The notes under the pieces were generated by a model. The model was not told where the DNA came from, ran no database searches, and saw only the letters and a list, made by a program, of their open reading frames with translations. The translations under genes were made by a program, and so were the position numbers. This document shows positions 1-11,700 of a DNA stretch of 41,879 bases, in pieces (position 1 is the first letter of the stretch; every line of letters begins with the position of its first letter). The stretch comes from a virus. The DNA lies in IMG/VR virus record IMGVR_UViG_3300046821_000110, positions 1 to 41,879 of that record, one strand, 5' to 3'.

Positions 1-2
1 TC

Positions 3-212
3 GTGGGTGACCAGTCCTTCACTACCATCGGTTTCCAAACTGATGGCAAAACCGTGAAGTTCAAAATCTTCCACAAAGCACCGGGCGAAGCCACTGCTGA
101 CCGTAACGATCCTTACGGTGAGACCGGTTTCATGTCGATCAAGTGGTACTACGGCTTCATGGTACTGCGTCCTGAGCGTATCGCTCTGATCAAAACCTCC
201 GCCGTCCTCTAA
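3..212 (+). CDS. Major capsid protein, C-terminal end (partial)
   Basis: Only the last 69 codons lie in the window; the reading frame is open to the left edge and the first readable codon (GTG) is probably not the real start. The tail contains [20 protein letters not shown] and ends [10 protein letters not shown]. This resembles the C-terminal strand of HK97-fold major capsid proteins of podophages. The position immediately upstream of the virion genes that lead to the giant RNA polymerase matches the place of the N4 capsid gene (gp56). A strong hairpin terminator follows, as expected for a very highly expressed gene. The capsid assignment rests on family resemblance and synteny; a fold comparison was not possible. 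Confidence 0.75.
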   Translation: MGDQSFTTIGFQTDGKTVKFKIFHKAPGEATADRNDPYGETGFMSIKWYYGFMVLRPERIALIKTSAVL

Positions 213-226
213 GGCAGCGGTACTGG

Positions 227-252
227 GAACCCGGGCAACCGGGTTCTCTTTT
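227..252 (+). terminator. Rho-independent terminator after the capsid gene
   Basis: An 8-bp GC-rich stem (GAACCCGG with CCGGGTTC) closes a GCAA tetraloop and is followed by TCTTTTC. It lies 15 bases after the capsid stop codon and would insulate capsid transcription from the genes downstream. Confidence 0.8.
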
Positions 253-275
253 CTCTCCAATAGGAACTCTTTCCC

Positions 276-884
276 ATGAGCGATGAAGCCCAAGAACTCG
301 ACCAGAACGAAGCTGCTGATTTGGCTGCTGCCGAGCTGGAAAACCTGAAAGCCCGTGCAGACCTGCTGGGTGTTACCTATCACCCGAACATCGGCACGGA
401 AAAGCTGCGTGAAAAGATCGCCGCCAAACAGGCAGAAGAAGCTACTCCTGCTCCCGTTTCCGGTGAAGCTGCTGGCAAATCTGAAGAAAAGTCCAGCATT
501 CAATCTGCTGAAGAATCCACTGCTGCCAAGCGCGTGCGCCTGAAGCGTGAAGGGCTGAAGCTGGTGCGTGTACGCATCACCTGCATGAACCCCTTCAAGA
601 AAGAGTGGGAAGGCGAAATCTTCACCGTGTCCAACAACGCTGTCGGCACCGTCAAGCGTTATGTGCCTTACAACGTCGAAGACGGTTGGCATGTTGAGCA
701 CATCCTGCTCGAACAGCTGAAAGAGCGTAAGTGCCAAATCTTCGTGTCCGATAAAGACTCTCGTGGCAACAAGGTGCGTAAGGGCAAGCTCATCCGTGAG
801 TTCGCCATTGAAGTGCTCGAACCGCTGACCGACAAAGAGCTGGCTGAACTGGCTCAGCGTCAGGCCATGGCCAAAGGCCAGTAA
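276..884 (+). CDS. HeH/LEM-domain virion-associated protein (N4 gp55 position)
   Basis: 202 residues. Residues about 17-52 look like a HeH/LEM helix-extended-loop-helix (LENLKARADLLGV...EKLREKI), a small fold used by phage proteins to bind DNA or partners. A low-complexity Glu/Ala/Ser linker follows (about 53-85). A conserved C-terminal domain of about 110 residues includes the motif NPFKKEWEGEIFTVSN and the ending EFAIEVLEPLT. Proteins with this C-terminal domain are usually encoded next to phage capsid genes. The start ATG has AGGA about 10 bases upstream. The order capsid, this gene, coiled-coil gene matches N4 gp56, gp55, gp54. Its exact role in the particle is unknown. Confidence 0.65.
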   Translation: MSDEAQELDQNEAADLAAAELENLKARADLLGVTYHPNIGTEKLREKIAAKQAEEATPAPVSGEAAGKSEEKSSIQSAEESTAAKRVRLKREGLKLVRVRITCMNPFKKEWEGEIFTVSNNAVGTVKRYVPYNVEDGWHVEHILLEQLKERKCQIFVSDKDSRGNKVRKGKLIREFAIEVLEPLTDKELAELAQRQAMAKGQ

Positions 885-910
885 ACCCCTAAGCAACTCA
901 GGTAGACCAA

Positions 911-1681
911 ATGAGTGAGATTCCAACTTCCGCCCTGACTTCCGCCACAATTGGTGGTGATGGTCTCTTTGATACCCTGATGCGTGCCGCTAAGGCCCAT
1001 CTTGATCAGGAATATACCCAGAACCGTATCAAGGGAACGGAATACTCTCAGGTCTATCTGGGTTCGCTTACCCAAATTCTGCAGACCTCTGCGCAGTTCC
1101 TTTTGGAACAGCGGAAGAGTGCTCTCGAAGATGAGTTGATGCAGGCTCAGATTGCTGAGACCAATGCCAAGGTTCTTTTGGTTCATGCTCAGATCGAACT
1201 GGCTAAGCAACAAAAGCTGAATGCTGAAAACGAGTGGAAACTACTCGATGAGCAGAAGGCCAAAATGCAGGCAGAGACCAAGTTGTTGGGTCAGACCTAC
1301 CTGAATGCCGTTACTGAGAACGACACCATGCTTAAGCAGCAGTGCAAGCTGGCAGCTGAGTATGATGTGTTGATGGAGCAGAAAGGTAAGACCGTTGCTG
1401 AGTCTAGTCTTCTGGCTCAGAAGAAGGTCACCGAACAGGCCCAGACCAGCAGTGTGGGTACGGACGACGACAGTGTGGTTGGCCGTCAGAAAGCCCTCTA
1501 CTTGGCCCAGACCAACGGCTTCCAGCGTGATGCTGAGCAGAAGGCTGCCAAGTTGTTGGTCGATAGCTGGAACGTCCGTCGAACCACGGACGAAGGTACT
1601 CAGGCCAACGCAACCAACATGCTGCATGATGTGGTTGTAGGGCGGGCAGTGACCAAGCTCATGGACGGTGTGAAAGCGTAA
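911..1681 (+). CDS. Coiled-coil virion structural protein (N4 gp54 position)
   Basis: 256 residues, almost entirely helical. Residues about 60-180 are rich in Gln, Ala, Glu, Leu and Lys with heptad-like spacing ([20 protein letters not shown]), which suggests a long coiled coil. The N-terminal part has the conserved phage pattern [14 protein letters not shown]. No enzyme motif is visible. By synteny it corresponds to N4 gp54, a protein of the N4 particle, and probably belongs to the internal or tail machinery that leaves with the DNA. The start has CAGGTAGACCAA before the ATG. A terminator follows directly, so this gene ends the short transcription unit begun after the capsid terminator. Confidence 0.6.
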   Translation: MSEIPTSALTSATIGGDGLFDTLMRAAKAHLDQEYTQNRIKGTEYSQVYLGSLTQILQTSAQFLLEQRKSALEDELMQAQIAETNAKVLLVHAQIELAKQQKLNAENEWKLLDEQKAKMQAETKLLGQTYLNAVTENDTMLKQQCKLAAEYDVLMEQKGKTVAESSLLAQKKVTEQAQTSSVGTDDDSVVGRQKALYLAQTNGFQRDAEQKAAKLLVDSWNVRRTTDEGTQANATNMLHDVVVGRAVTKLMDGVKA

Positions 1682-1698
1682 CTGGTCTGCAATAAAAC

Positions 1699-1721
1699 AA
1701 GGGGGCCTCGGCCTCCTTTTT
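1699..1721 (+). terminator. Rho-independent terminator
   Basis: Stem AAGGGGGC with GCCTCCTT (one G-T pair), CTCG loop, then a run of T. It sits between the coiled-coil gene (stop 1681) and the 753-residue gene (start 1740). Confidence 0.75.
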
Positions 1722-1739
1722 GCTATTTAGGGGTGCTCC

Positions 1740-4001
1740 ATGGGGCTATTCAGCTCAAAGAAAAAAGTGACCGTAGACACCACGGTGACACGCTTGGTCA
1801 ATGACAACATGCTGCCCTACACCAGTAAGACCAGTGTGATTACTGCGTGTCTGGAGGAAGGTTCCATTGCCGACTCTTTGGTTACAGGTTTTCTAGGGTG
1901 TGCTGCCGTTAAAGCAGATCGTATGTTTGCGTATGCCCGCGACCACTACACCCATGGTCTACCCAACCATTCGTTTCACATGAAGACGAATGGTGAAGAT
2001 GTGGTTAAGCAGGCCATTGAGATGGAGCTTGGCCAGAACATCGAGATCGACTACTTCAAGTACGCACCAATCAACAACACCCACACAGCTTGGAAAAAGC
2101 TGTCAGATGACTACGAATACGACTACCGGACCAATGAGATTCCGGTCCTGTCAGCTCAAGTAGGTGCCAAGGTCTACCTCAACGACATTGTTGTGATCTA
2201 CGCACAGAGCACCTTTGACGAAGCTGAACCAGGTGCATTCGATGTGTGGGGTGAACCTGCTTTGGCACGGTATGCCAATCACCGTGAGGGGCAGGAAGTA
2301 TTCAGTCTCCGGACCTACGTGAAGGCGGGGGATTACTTCGTTGATCCCAACGCTTCAGTGGACTCTGTTGAGGTGCATTACACCTACCAAACTGCTTCAG
2401 GTGAGCAGGTATTCAAGTCGTTCCCTGTATCCATGGTTCCGTATGACCAGGAACTTGAGTATTACCAAGTCCAGTACCGTTATCTCAAAGGTGGGGTGAT
2501 GCGTGTTGGGCACTGGACCTATCTTGATGGTTCTGGCCTGCATTCGCAGGTTGATGCCATCCATGACGTTGAATACGAAAAGGTGGGTAGCTACTTCCCT
2601 TTCACGTTCTTCCGAAGCCAAAGCAAGAACATGACTGGTGCAGAGCACGAGTACTCTCCTGCCTATGTAACTTCGACCAAGATGCTCAAGTACCTGGGCC
2701 TGGACTACCAAAGCCTGGCCAACGACATCCATGCAAACGAGGGTATTGATGACATCGTACAGGCCATCATGATGATGGCTGTGCCTGCAGAGGGTAAGTC
2801 TCAGGTAGAAAGTCGTTACCTCTTCGACTACTTCAGCACCATGTATTACGCCAGCCCAGAGCCTGAAACCATGCTTGGACCGGTGTACTCAGACAGTGCA
2901 GGCATCGTGCGACGTGATGGCATGGCCATCTCAATTGCTGACTTGGACTTCAAGTGTACCCTTCGATACAACGGGATTGGTCGTCGTCGGGTGGCCGGCA
3001 GCATTGGTGATGTGGGCACCTGTAAGAGTGAGCAGGGTACTGAAACATCCACCCTCCGGTACGCTGATTACACCACTGGTTCCAAGCAGTTCCGGACGGT
3101 ATCCAATCCGTACTACTCCTACCAACGTCAGACCACTGAAACCTTCTATGAAGAAATCCGGGTCTACGACTTGACCATGATTTACAACGTGGAGGGCAAG
3201 TACAACACGGTAGCTAAGACAGGCTCAGCTAACCTGTTGATTCCAATAGATAAAGCCATCACTGACACGATGGCATTGGGTATGAAGGAGGAGCTATACC
3301 TACGGTCGCTGCACTTCGTATTCAACTCGATGATCGTGGAAACGACCAAGTGGTATCAGCAGTCCTGGTTCAAATGGGTACTGATTGCTATCGCCGTCGT
3401 GGTCACAGTGTTTTCGGGGGGGTCTGCTGGACCTGGGCTGTGGGCAACATTAGAAGCAATGACTGCTGCAGCGATTGCTTGGGCTGTAGTGACCTATGTA
3501 GTTCAAGCTCTGGTACTGCAACTGACCTTCAAGCTGTTTGTGAAGTTGGCAGGTCCAGAGTTCGCTATGTTTGTTGCCCTGGTAGGTCTGGCTGTTGGGG
3601 TGTATGGCAACTTTGCTGAAGCCACTTGGGCAGACTCACTGATGTCTATGTCCACCGGTTTGATGGACGCATCCAGTGCTGGGTATCAGGCAGGTATCTC
3701 TTCTGCTTATAGCAGTGAGTTTGCTGAGTTCAAGCTAATGGCTACTGAAGCTCAGACAGCCCTTGAAGATGCCCAGAAGTTGATGGGTATGGGGGATATT
3801 CTGGACCCATTCGCTTTTATTGGCAGGGAGCCTACATTCACTCCAGGGGAGGCTCCTCAGGATTTCTACAACCGATCTGTTCATGCCGGCAATATGGGCA
3901 CACTAGGGTTTGACGCAATTTCGTCTTATACCCAAATATCACTTACTCTACCTAAATTATCCGACACCTTTGGAGAAACGAATGATGGAATGGATGAATA
4001 A
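1740..4001 (+). CDS. Large virion or ejection protein with membrane segments (N4 gp53 position)
   Basis: 753 residues. The N-terminal two thirds is soluble and rich in Tyr, Asp and Thr. A hydrophobic block follows with three likely membrane-spanning stretches at about residues 545-562 (WVLIAIAVVVTVFSG), 577-600 (AIAWAVVTYVVQALVLQL) and 607-626 (FAMFVALVGLAVGVYG). The remainder is Met/Ser/Ala-rich and helical. A particle protein with internal hydrophobic segments, next to the injected polymerase gene, suggests an ejection protein that lines a channel through the host envelope. This is inference, since no known motif was recognised. AGGGG precedes the ATG. The 3' end overlaps the next gene by 20 bases. 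Confidence 0.6.
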   Translation: MGLFSSKKKVTVDTTVTRLVNDNMLPYTSKTSVITACLEEGSIADSLVTGFLGCAAVKADRMFAYARDHYTHGLPNHSFHMKTNGEDVVKQAIEMELGQNIEIDYFKYAPINNTHTAWKKLSDDYEYDYRTNEIPVLSAQVGAKVYLNDIVVIYAQSTFDEAEPGAFDVWGEPALARYANHREGQEVFSLRTYVKAGDYFVDPNASVDSVEVHYTYQTASGEQVFKSFPVSMVPYDQELEYYQVQYRYLKGGVMRVGHWTYLDGSGLHSQVDAIHDVEYEKVGSYFPFTFFRSQSKNMTGAEHEYSPAYVTSTKMLKYLGLDYQSLANDIHANEGIDDIVQAIMMMAVPAEGKSQVESRYLFDYFSTMYYASPEPETMLGPVYSDSAGIVRRDGMAISIADLDFKCTLRYNGIGRRRVAGSIGDVGTCKSEQGTETSTLRYADYTTGSKQFRTVSNPYYSYQRQTTETFYEEIRVYDLTMIYNVEGKYNTVAKTGSANLLIPIDKAITDTMALGMKEELYLRSLHFVFNSMIVETTKWYQQSWFKWVLIAIAVVVTVFSGGSAGPGLWATLEAMTAAAIAWAVVTYVVQALVLQLTFKLFVKLAGPEFAMFVALVGLAVGVYGNFAEATWADSLMSMSTGLMDASSAGYQAGISSAYSSEFAEFKLMATEAQTALEDAQKLMGMGDILDPFAFIGREPTFTPGEAPQDFYNRSVHAGNMGTLGFDAISSYTQISLTLPKLSDTFGETNDGMDE

Positions 4002-4440
4002 CTTGCCTGCATGGTTGGGGGGCGGCAGTGCCAATGGCATGGCCCAAAACCCAGAACTGATGAAGATGAATAATTGGGGTAGCTACAACAGTGGTAGTAC
4101 CCCTATTAACACCCTTCCAGCTACTCAGGGTGGTTCGTTGTTTGGTGGTCTGTTCGATGGCTTCCTAGACAAGACCGACGCCAATGGGATCAAAACCCAA
4201 GGTTGGGGTGGTATGGCCATGCAAGGTCTGCAGGGGCTGGGCAATAGCTACATGGGTATGAAGCAGTTCGGGCTGGCTGAGGATGCCTTGAAGGAACAGA
4301 AGCGTCAGTTCGACATTAACTATCAGGCACAGCGTAAAAACATCAACTCTCAGTTGTCTGATCGACAGCTTGCGCGTGTGGCGTCCAACCCAACTGCTTA
4401 TCAGTCTGAAGCGGAATACATGAAGAAGTGGGGGGTATAA
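3982..4440 (+). CDS. Small virion protein (N4 gp52 position)
   Basis: 152 residues. A start further upstream in this frame (3910) is possible, but GGAG six bases before the ATG at 3982 supports 3982; a second ATG follows at once. The N-terminal half is Gly/Asn-rich. The C-terminal half is helical and ends with the pattern LSDRQLARVASNPTAYQSE then EYM, seen in small structural proteins of N4-like and other podophages. N4 gp52 is a virion component at the same place in the gene order. The start lies inside the end of the upstream gene, which suggests translational coupling. Confidence 0.6.
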   Translation: MMEWMNNLPAWLGGGSANGMAQNPELMKMNNWGSYNSGSTPINTLPATQGGSLFGGLFDGFLDKTDANGIKTQGWGGMAMQGLQGLGNSYMGMKQFGLAEDALKEQKRQFDINYQAQRKNINSQLSDRQLARVASNPTAYQSEAEYMKKWGV

Positions 4441-4443
4441 CCC

Positions 4444-5751
4444 ATGCCTATCACTTGGCGTAACGTGGAAAGTGATCCGACTCGTGGAGCTGCTGTGCTC
4501 TTCGAGTCGGCTCGCCGTGCCCTGAACGATGGTTTCACCGGCTTCAATGGAATCATCGACTCTCGTAATGAGGTGAACCAGCAGAACTGGGACACTCAAA
4601 AAGAGGTCAACACTGACCAGTTCCTTGATCGTCTGGCTCAGTACAAGACGCCTGAAGAGTTGGCGGCTGCTCAAGAGGCTGGCCAGCTTCAAGCATTGAA
4701 GGCTCAGTTCGGTGGTCAGATCGACCGTGATGCTGTGCGTGGTGCAGAAGCTGCCCAAGCAGATGTGCTGATGAAGCGTATTGCTGCGCAGAACCAGTAC
4801 GGTGACGACAAGATCAACCGTGATGCACGTCCGGATGCAGCAGTGTTTGATGACCTCGTGGCCGCAGGTAAGCTGAAAGAAGCAGCTGACTGGAAAGCCT
4901 CTCGGGTACTGGGCACTGATGAGTCCCCCTTCACAAATCGTCTATTAGAACGTGGTGATGTTCAGTTCAACCAAGACAACACTAAAAGCCAGTTGGCCAT
5001 CTCTCAGCGTCAACTGGGTTTGGATATTGCGCGTGATCAACGTGAAACTAAGGATTGGGAGGATCAGTGGGCTGAAACTACCCAACGTCGTGTGGCCATT
5101 GACCTTGGTGATCAGGCCCTGAATGGTGCCGCTGACTTCGCTAGTGCGCGCTCAGCCTACCTTACTTCTGCCAAAGAAAAGGGTCTTCGTGATGATGTGG
5201 TCAATGCTGGTTTAGAAGCCTTGCAGAAGTCCTATCAAACTCGCACTGGCCTGACTGCAGAGCAGGATGCACTGTTATCATCAGATAGTGAGCTGATAGC
5301 TATGACCAAATCTGCTGAGCTGGCAAAGGAACAGCTCACAAAGAATCGTTACAGTGACCCTAAAGCTACTAAGGTCACTGAAGACGAAGCCATTGCTAGT
5401 ATCTTTCCTCGGGTTAAAGGTGAAGAGGATGAAACCTCCAACCTGATCAAGACTCACCTGAAAACTTTCAAAGAAAAACATAAAGGCTCTTTGGAAGCTG
5501 CAGGTATCACTAACCTTGGTCCAGTAGTAGAACAAGCACTGAAAAGTTCTGGTGTAGATGAGGCCCTTTTTGGTGATGACACCATGGACTTTAATGGGTT
5601 TCAATCCAAAATGACCAATGCTCTCAGTGATTACGTTGCATACACCGAGTTGCGTAAACAAGTTGATACAGCATCCTCAAAAGCAGCAACCAAACGGATG
5701 GAGAAGCAATTGCAGATGATTCAGGGTAATATCTTGAAGAATCTGAAATGA
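4444..5751 (+). CDS. Helical internal virion protein (N4 gp51 position)
   Basis: 435 residues, highly charged and Ala-rich, predicted almost wholly helical, with no cysteine and no enzyme motif seen. It sits three bases after the preceding stop and 14 bases before the giant polymerase gene. The position matches N4 gp51, a virion protein encoded beside the polymerase. It could be a scaffold, an internal virion protein or an ejection partner of the polymerase; the sequence does not discriminate. GGGGGT lies about nine bases before the ATG. Confidence 0.55.
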   Translation: MPITWRNVESDPTRGAAVLFESARRALNDGFTGFNGIIDSRNEVNQQNWDTQKEVNTDQFLDRLAQYKTPEELAAAQEAGQLQALKAQFGGQIDRDAVRGAEAAQADVLMKRIAAQNQYGDDKINRDARPDAAVFDDLVAAGKLKEAADWKASRVLGTDESPFTNRLLERGDVQFNQDNTKSQLAISQRQLGLDIARDQRETKDWEDQWAETTQRRVAIDLGDQALNGAADFASARSAYLTSAKEKGLRDDVVNAGLEALQKSYQTRTGLTAEQDALLSSDSELIAMTKSAELAKEQLTKNRYSDPKATKVTEDEAIASIFPRVKGEEDETSNLIKTHLKTFKEKHKGSLEAAGITNLGPVVEQALKSSGVDEALFGDDTMDFNGFQSKMTNALSDYVAYTELRKQVDTASSKAATKRMEKQLQMIQGNILKNLK

Positions 5752-5765
5752 CTTGAGGATGTTTG

Positions 5766-8700
5766 ATGGCCCTTTTACCGACACTCCCTGGTATCAATGC
5801 ACCTATTGATCGTACTGAGCAAAAGTTAGACAAGTTGGAAGCTAAATCTGCTGCCAAAAAAATACTTCTTGCAGAGCGTTCTGGGATGTCGGGTGGGGCC
5901 ACAGTTCCTGATCCATGGAAAAATCATGATCGGGCTGTATTCTTGTTGGAGCAGGAAAAGCTCGCAGCAGATGCTCGTAATGAACAAGCAATTGTAAGCG
6001 ACGATGACCTGCACACGTTTTGGGGCAGTCGAACACAGGAAGGGGCTTCCATAGCGACAGGTGGTGCCCGTCTTGTTGGCGATGTAGCAAGTGCCCCGGC
6101 CACTGCATTTGCTGACGCACAACTGAGTGGTGTCAGTGATGAAATGCGGGCCTTGTATGATGTTGAACAGGGCTACAAGTCTCAAGTTGAGGGGCTGAAA
6201 TCGGCTGAAACAGCCCTACAATTCGATGTAATGTCGGGGAAACTGGGGCCAATTGAGGCTGCTGCACGTCGTTTGGAATTACGTAACCAGCAGAAAGCTC
6301 TGGTAGCCCCCGATACAGAAAAGCTAAAGGCACTAGATGTACGGCCTGAGCAACGTAATGTTGCCCAGAACCCTACTGGTGCTTTGGCCTTCGCCCCGTC
6401 TGACTATCAAGATGCGGGTCTGATTGAACAAGAACTCTCTCCTCGTGAACGTATCGAGGCGGCAAAAAACGCTTTGAAGTTCGCTGGCACTGTCGATAAA
6501 TCCATCGAAGGTATCACTGAAGGGGTGATAAACCCGCTCAAACGTGATGTCCTCAACGCCGATATGAATGCTTCGGTGGAAGCCAATAAGGCTTCATTCA
6601 CCGCAGCAAGTGCTGCATGGGATAAGGGTGATACTGGTTCTGCCCTACTCGAAACGGGTAAAGGCATTGCCGGTCTGGTTAAAGATTTTGGTGCCAATGC
6701 ACTGGATAACCCAGACGCTGCACTGGAATACATTGCAGAGAACGTACCCCAACTGGCCTTGGGTGCTGCAGGCAAAACCGGTCAGTTGATGATGGCTCAA
6801 ACCAACCTTGCCTACGGTGCAGACATCTACCGTAAAGGGTTGGAAGAATATCAAGCCAAGAATGAAGGCAAGCTGCCTACTCAAGCTGAAGCCACTGAAA
6901 TGCTTGGCTGGAGTTTGTCAGCCGCAGCTGCTGAACAGGTTGGCGACATGCTGACATTGAGTCCCTTAAAAGGGCCACTCAGTAAGGTAATGGGGGATGC
7001 GTTCACCCAAGTGAAAGCAGGGAAACTGGTAACAGCTGCCAAAGAACTTGGGCGTGTACCTGCTGCAGTAGCTTCCGGTGTTATTTCTGAAGCCCCAACT
7101 GAGGGGTATCAGACTGCAGTGGAAGAAAACCTCTCCAAGCTGAACACTGATTTCGATTTCAACACCATTGCCAAGGCAGCAGGTATTGGTGGGATCGTGG
7201 GTGGTGGATTGAAAGGTGGTATCGAAACGCTGGTACAGACCGGGGATATTGTTTCTGGTGGTGCATTAACTGCCCTAGGTAATCAGGCCGATTCCCTTAA
7301 AGACAAGGCTAAAGGTGTTGTGGATGCTGATGCAGCCAAGGTAGCGGCTTTTGAAGAGGCCAAGACCACAGGTGATGTGGATAAGCTGATCGACTTCAAT
7401 GCCGACACCTTCAACCCTACGGCTGCTATCACAGCCATGCACCACTACACCAAGACCACTGAAGACGACGTTGATCCAGAAGATTACGTGCAGTACGGGG
7501 AAGGTCTGGTTGGTGTAATGGAACAGCAACTGACTGTCAAAGAAGAAGCAGTCAAAGCCCTCCCTGAAGATGCCACTGAGACTGATCGAGAGGCACTGGT
7601 TCAGGACTTTGAAGCAACCCGGGAACAGGTTGCCAGCATGAAGCTAGCTGTAAAAAGCTGGCGTGATGAACTCAGTGGCCTGACCACTGTAGAAGACATC
7701 GACGCAGCTGTGGCCGAGGCAGATACCGACATCACCGAAGCCGATGAAACCGTTGTAGCAAAAGCCACTGAGTCCACCAGCAAAGTGATGACTCTAGCCA
7801 TGAATCGCTCCAGCAAAGTTACGCCTGAGCAGCTGGAAGCCTTGGCTTCCAACACTTCCAATGTGTTGAGTACTGAACAACGCTCTTTCCTGACCCGAGC
7901 TGCTGATGCCCGCCGTGCTATCAATGCCTTGAAGGATGTTGAAGGTGTAAGCAAGGAGGTATTCTCCGGGGGTAATGGCAACTTTGGCCTGAACGACTAC
8001 CAGAAGGACTTCGATACTGCGCACAAAACAGGTAACACCGAACAGGCTACTCGTGCTCTGAGTGAATTGACCCGGTTCACTGAAGGTCATCGTGCCAAAT
8101 TCAACCTGTTCTCTCGTGCCTTTGATGCCAGCGAAAAAGCCGGCGGTACCAAGACCTATTCGTTCCTGCCAGTGGGCAACAACACCGGTAAATGGGTTGT
8201 TGCACCGAAAGGTATGAGCTGGGATGCCGTGCGTAAAAAGGGTGGGGTAAACATCTCTGCACGGAACTCCGGCAACCTGCTCAACGCAGTAGAAATGGAA
8301 GTCAAAGCACTAGAAGCCTCGGCAGCTGAAATGTCTGCTGCTATGAAGATTGCTCGCCCTGTACGTGCTCAAGCCTCCTCTGCCACGAAGAAAGTACCAA
8401 AGCCTCTCCCGGTACAAACCCCGAAGGATGTTACTCAGCTGTCGGATGAAGAAACATCGGCACAGCCGGTAAGTGCTCCGAAGGCTGAATCGGTATCCGA
8501 AGAGTCTAAAGAGGTGGATGCCTTACAAGACCTGACATCTCGGTTGGACTCTATAAATGCTGTGGTACCCAAAGATTTGACAGACTGGGTGCGTGCTAAT
8601 GGTCGTGCGTCTACAGTAGCCTTGTTTGAGCGTCTGCTGGGTAATCCCATTATTCAGGCCATTACGGATGTACAACTCTTCACCCCTGAGAAGAACAGCA

Positions 8701-11700
8701 AACGCCCCGAAGCTGGCCTATATCACCCGAAATCTCGAATTATTCAGATCAACATCGCTGAATCTGCCCTGCGTCATCAGGCAGCAGGGCGTCAGCTGAA
8801 AGCTTCTAAAGTGGTAGACACCCTGATCCATGAGATGGTGCATGCCCTCACCTATGACCTGCTGGAAACCAATAAAGAGCTTCAGGCTCAGGTTGATCAT
8901 CTGCAACAGCAGGTACGCAACTGGATGAAAACCAAAGCGGGCAAAGCCTTGCCTGCTAATGTACGGGAACGGATAAACAATTCGTTGGAATCCCGGCATG
9001 AGTTCTTGACCTATGCGCTGACGGACAAACGCGCACAAGTGGTCTTTTCTCGCATCCCCGTAAAGAATGGCACTTCCGTACTACGTGAACTGGCAGACAC
9101 ACTGCTGCGTTTGTTGAACGAGGTGTTGGGTTCCCAAGCCGTACCGAATAGCGTACTGATTGAAGCCTTGAACCTTACCGATGAACTGCTGACCCCGCTT
9201 AACGATAAAGAATCCACCCCCCAACTGAATGCCACGTCTGACAGCTCACCAGAAATTGGGGCACTGGAGCAGAAAGAGACACCGGCAAGCCAAGATGCCG
9301 ACTTCGAGGAAGAAGTCAGTAAGGCAGAAGCAGACCTGAAAGCGGCTGAACAAAAGCAAACTGAAGAAGCAGACGCAGCTGAGGCAGCCCGCCGTACTCA
9401 ATCATGGGTAGATGGCCGTGTAGCGAAGACGGAGGCCCGCAAGTCTGATTACCTGGGTCAAACCGCAGGTGTGTTGACTGCGTTCAAAGAAGCTGTGGTA
9501 GATCGCATTACTGCTAATCTTTTCCGTGAAAAGAATCTGCTATCTGCCTACTTCAAACAGGTGGCTCAATCCCTGCATTCCACTACCCCACGTCCGTTGG
9601 TGGCAGTGTCGAATTTCATGGCCCATGTAAAAGTGGGAGACATCCTCATGGATGAGTTCCTGAGCCATGGTATGACCGAAGCTCAAGCCCCATTGGTGGC
9701 CCTGTTCATTCAAGCCCATGACAAGTTCGTGGAAACCATCAACAAGGTGATTCCCCCTTCGCTGAACAAGAAAGGGCTGCCTAACAAGGACTGGTATTTC
9801 CGTGAACCCGTGGAGTTCTTCCGTAATGAAGACGGCAAGTTCGATGCAAACTTCCTGACTGCTATGGCTGCTGGTGCCTTTGCTCTGCTGGCAGAAGAAG
9901 TAAATACCCCGATGTACCGTACCAACGAAGAAATCGCCATGATGTTGGGTCTCCCTAAAGAGACTGACGTTGGACGTGATGTGCGTAACCGACTGCGCCC
10001 TATGCTGGCCCGTCGTTTTGCTATCGAGAACAAACTCGGGCAGTTCATTACTGATTCGTTGGGCATCAAGATCAAAGACGAAAACACCCCTGTTGGTGAG
10101 TTGGAGCGTCTACGTGCCCATCTGGGTGCCCATGCCTTGAACATGCTAGTAGAGCTGAATCTCCTTCAACTGAATGAAGTAGACATTGGTACCTATGCAG
10201 GCAAGCCAGCTGATTCTGTCAATGAAGAAGACGCCTCTGAAGATGAAGGGGCTGCTGGCGATGACACCATCAACAAGTTCCGTACTGACATCTTCGTGTC
10301 AGTACCTCGTGATGGTAAGAAGCTGATCGAACCCCTGGAACGCATCAAGAGTGTGTCCAAAGGTACCGGTGGTGTACTGGCTACCCTGTTCGGTATGGAA
10401 AGTGCCCAACAGATGCCCCTGCTTGAGCCACCAAAAGTGACTCAAGAAGACACCAATGGTGGTCTTCAGAAAGTCTCCAAGTCGGTTAAGCGGGCAATGT
10501 CTAAGTTTGCCAGTCGGCAGATGTCGTTCCGTCCTGCCATGACCATGCTGATTAGTGCTGAACAAGGCTTCCTTGAAGACATTGCCGGTATCGAGAATGT
10601 CGAGAAACTGGTAATGCACGCAGAGCTGCGTGAGTCTGCTCAGGCTGCGAACGATAACCTGCGTCGTGAACTGGAACAGCTGCAAGACCTGTGGATGCAC
10701 CTGAGTGCCCTGGGCACCCCATTCCGTAACTTCTTCTCCCTGCCTGACCAGTGGAAGAATAGCCGTATCGGCTACACCGGTTCATGGGCCAACATGCAGA
10801 CCAGTAAGATCGCACGTTTCCTCGTATCCCCTGTGGGTTGGGAGTCTGAGGTGGTGATTGATGGCTCTGCCCCGAACAAGAATCAAACCAGCTTGGATAA
10901 TTTCAAGCTGCGTGTGATGGAGGCTTTGGGTGCCAAAACCGACAGTCAGTCGGATGATGTATCGCTGGCCAACTGGGACAAGATGACCAACGACTTGGAT
11001 ACAGCAAAACACATTGTTGATGCTGTAGCAGCCCTACGCCCGGTAGTAGCTCTGCCTGTTGAACAGCAGAAGCTGTCGAAAGAAGCACAGGCAACCATTG
11101 CCAATGCAGTCTTGAAGTCCAAGACAAAGCTGCACGGCTTCGAGGCATTGGTTGCTCTGGCTCAGTATGAGAACGCTAAAGCAGCAGGGGAATCCAGCTT
11201 CAAAGCCATTGTGACTTCTGAAGTGGATGGTAAGACCAACGGCCCAATGCTGAGTATGTGGCTGCTGGGTGTGATGGACAGTACCTTCGCCGCCATGGGT
11301 GGCTTCTACACGCATGTGAGTCAAGTGCGCAGCTTCGGTCAATGGAAGCCGGGTAACTACGACCTGTATGAACGCACTGCTTCGAGTCTGATTGGGCGTC
11401 TGTTGAGTCGCGGCTTTGAACAGAAGTCGCTGGACGCCCTGTTCAATCTTCTTGGTTCGCCGTTGAACGAAGACAACAGCATCTCTAAGGCTGGGCGTGA
11501 TCTGGTCAAAAATCCATTGACCACCCTCATCTACGGTTCTGGTCTGGAAACCACCGTGGAAAAGATGACCGATGTGTTCATCGAGAACGTCTACAAGACC
11601 ATGGGTCAGATCGCTGAAGGTAAAGCCTACGGTGCTCAGAAACTCACTGGTGTTGCTGCGTGGGCACAGTACCAAGAAGACCTGAAGGAGATGTCAGGGA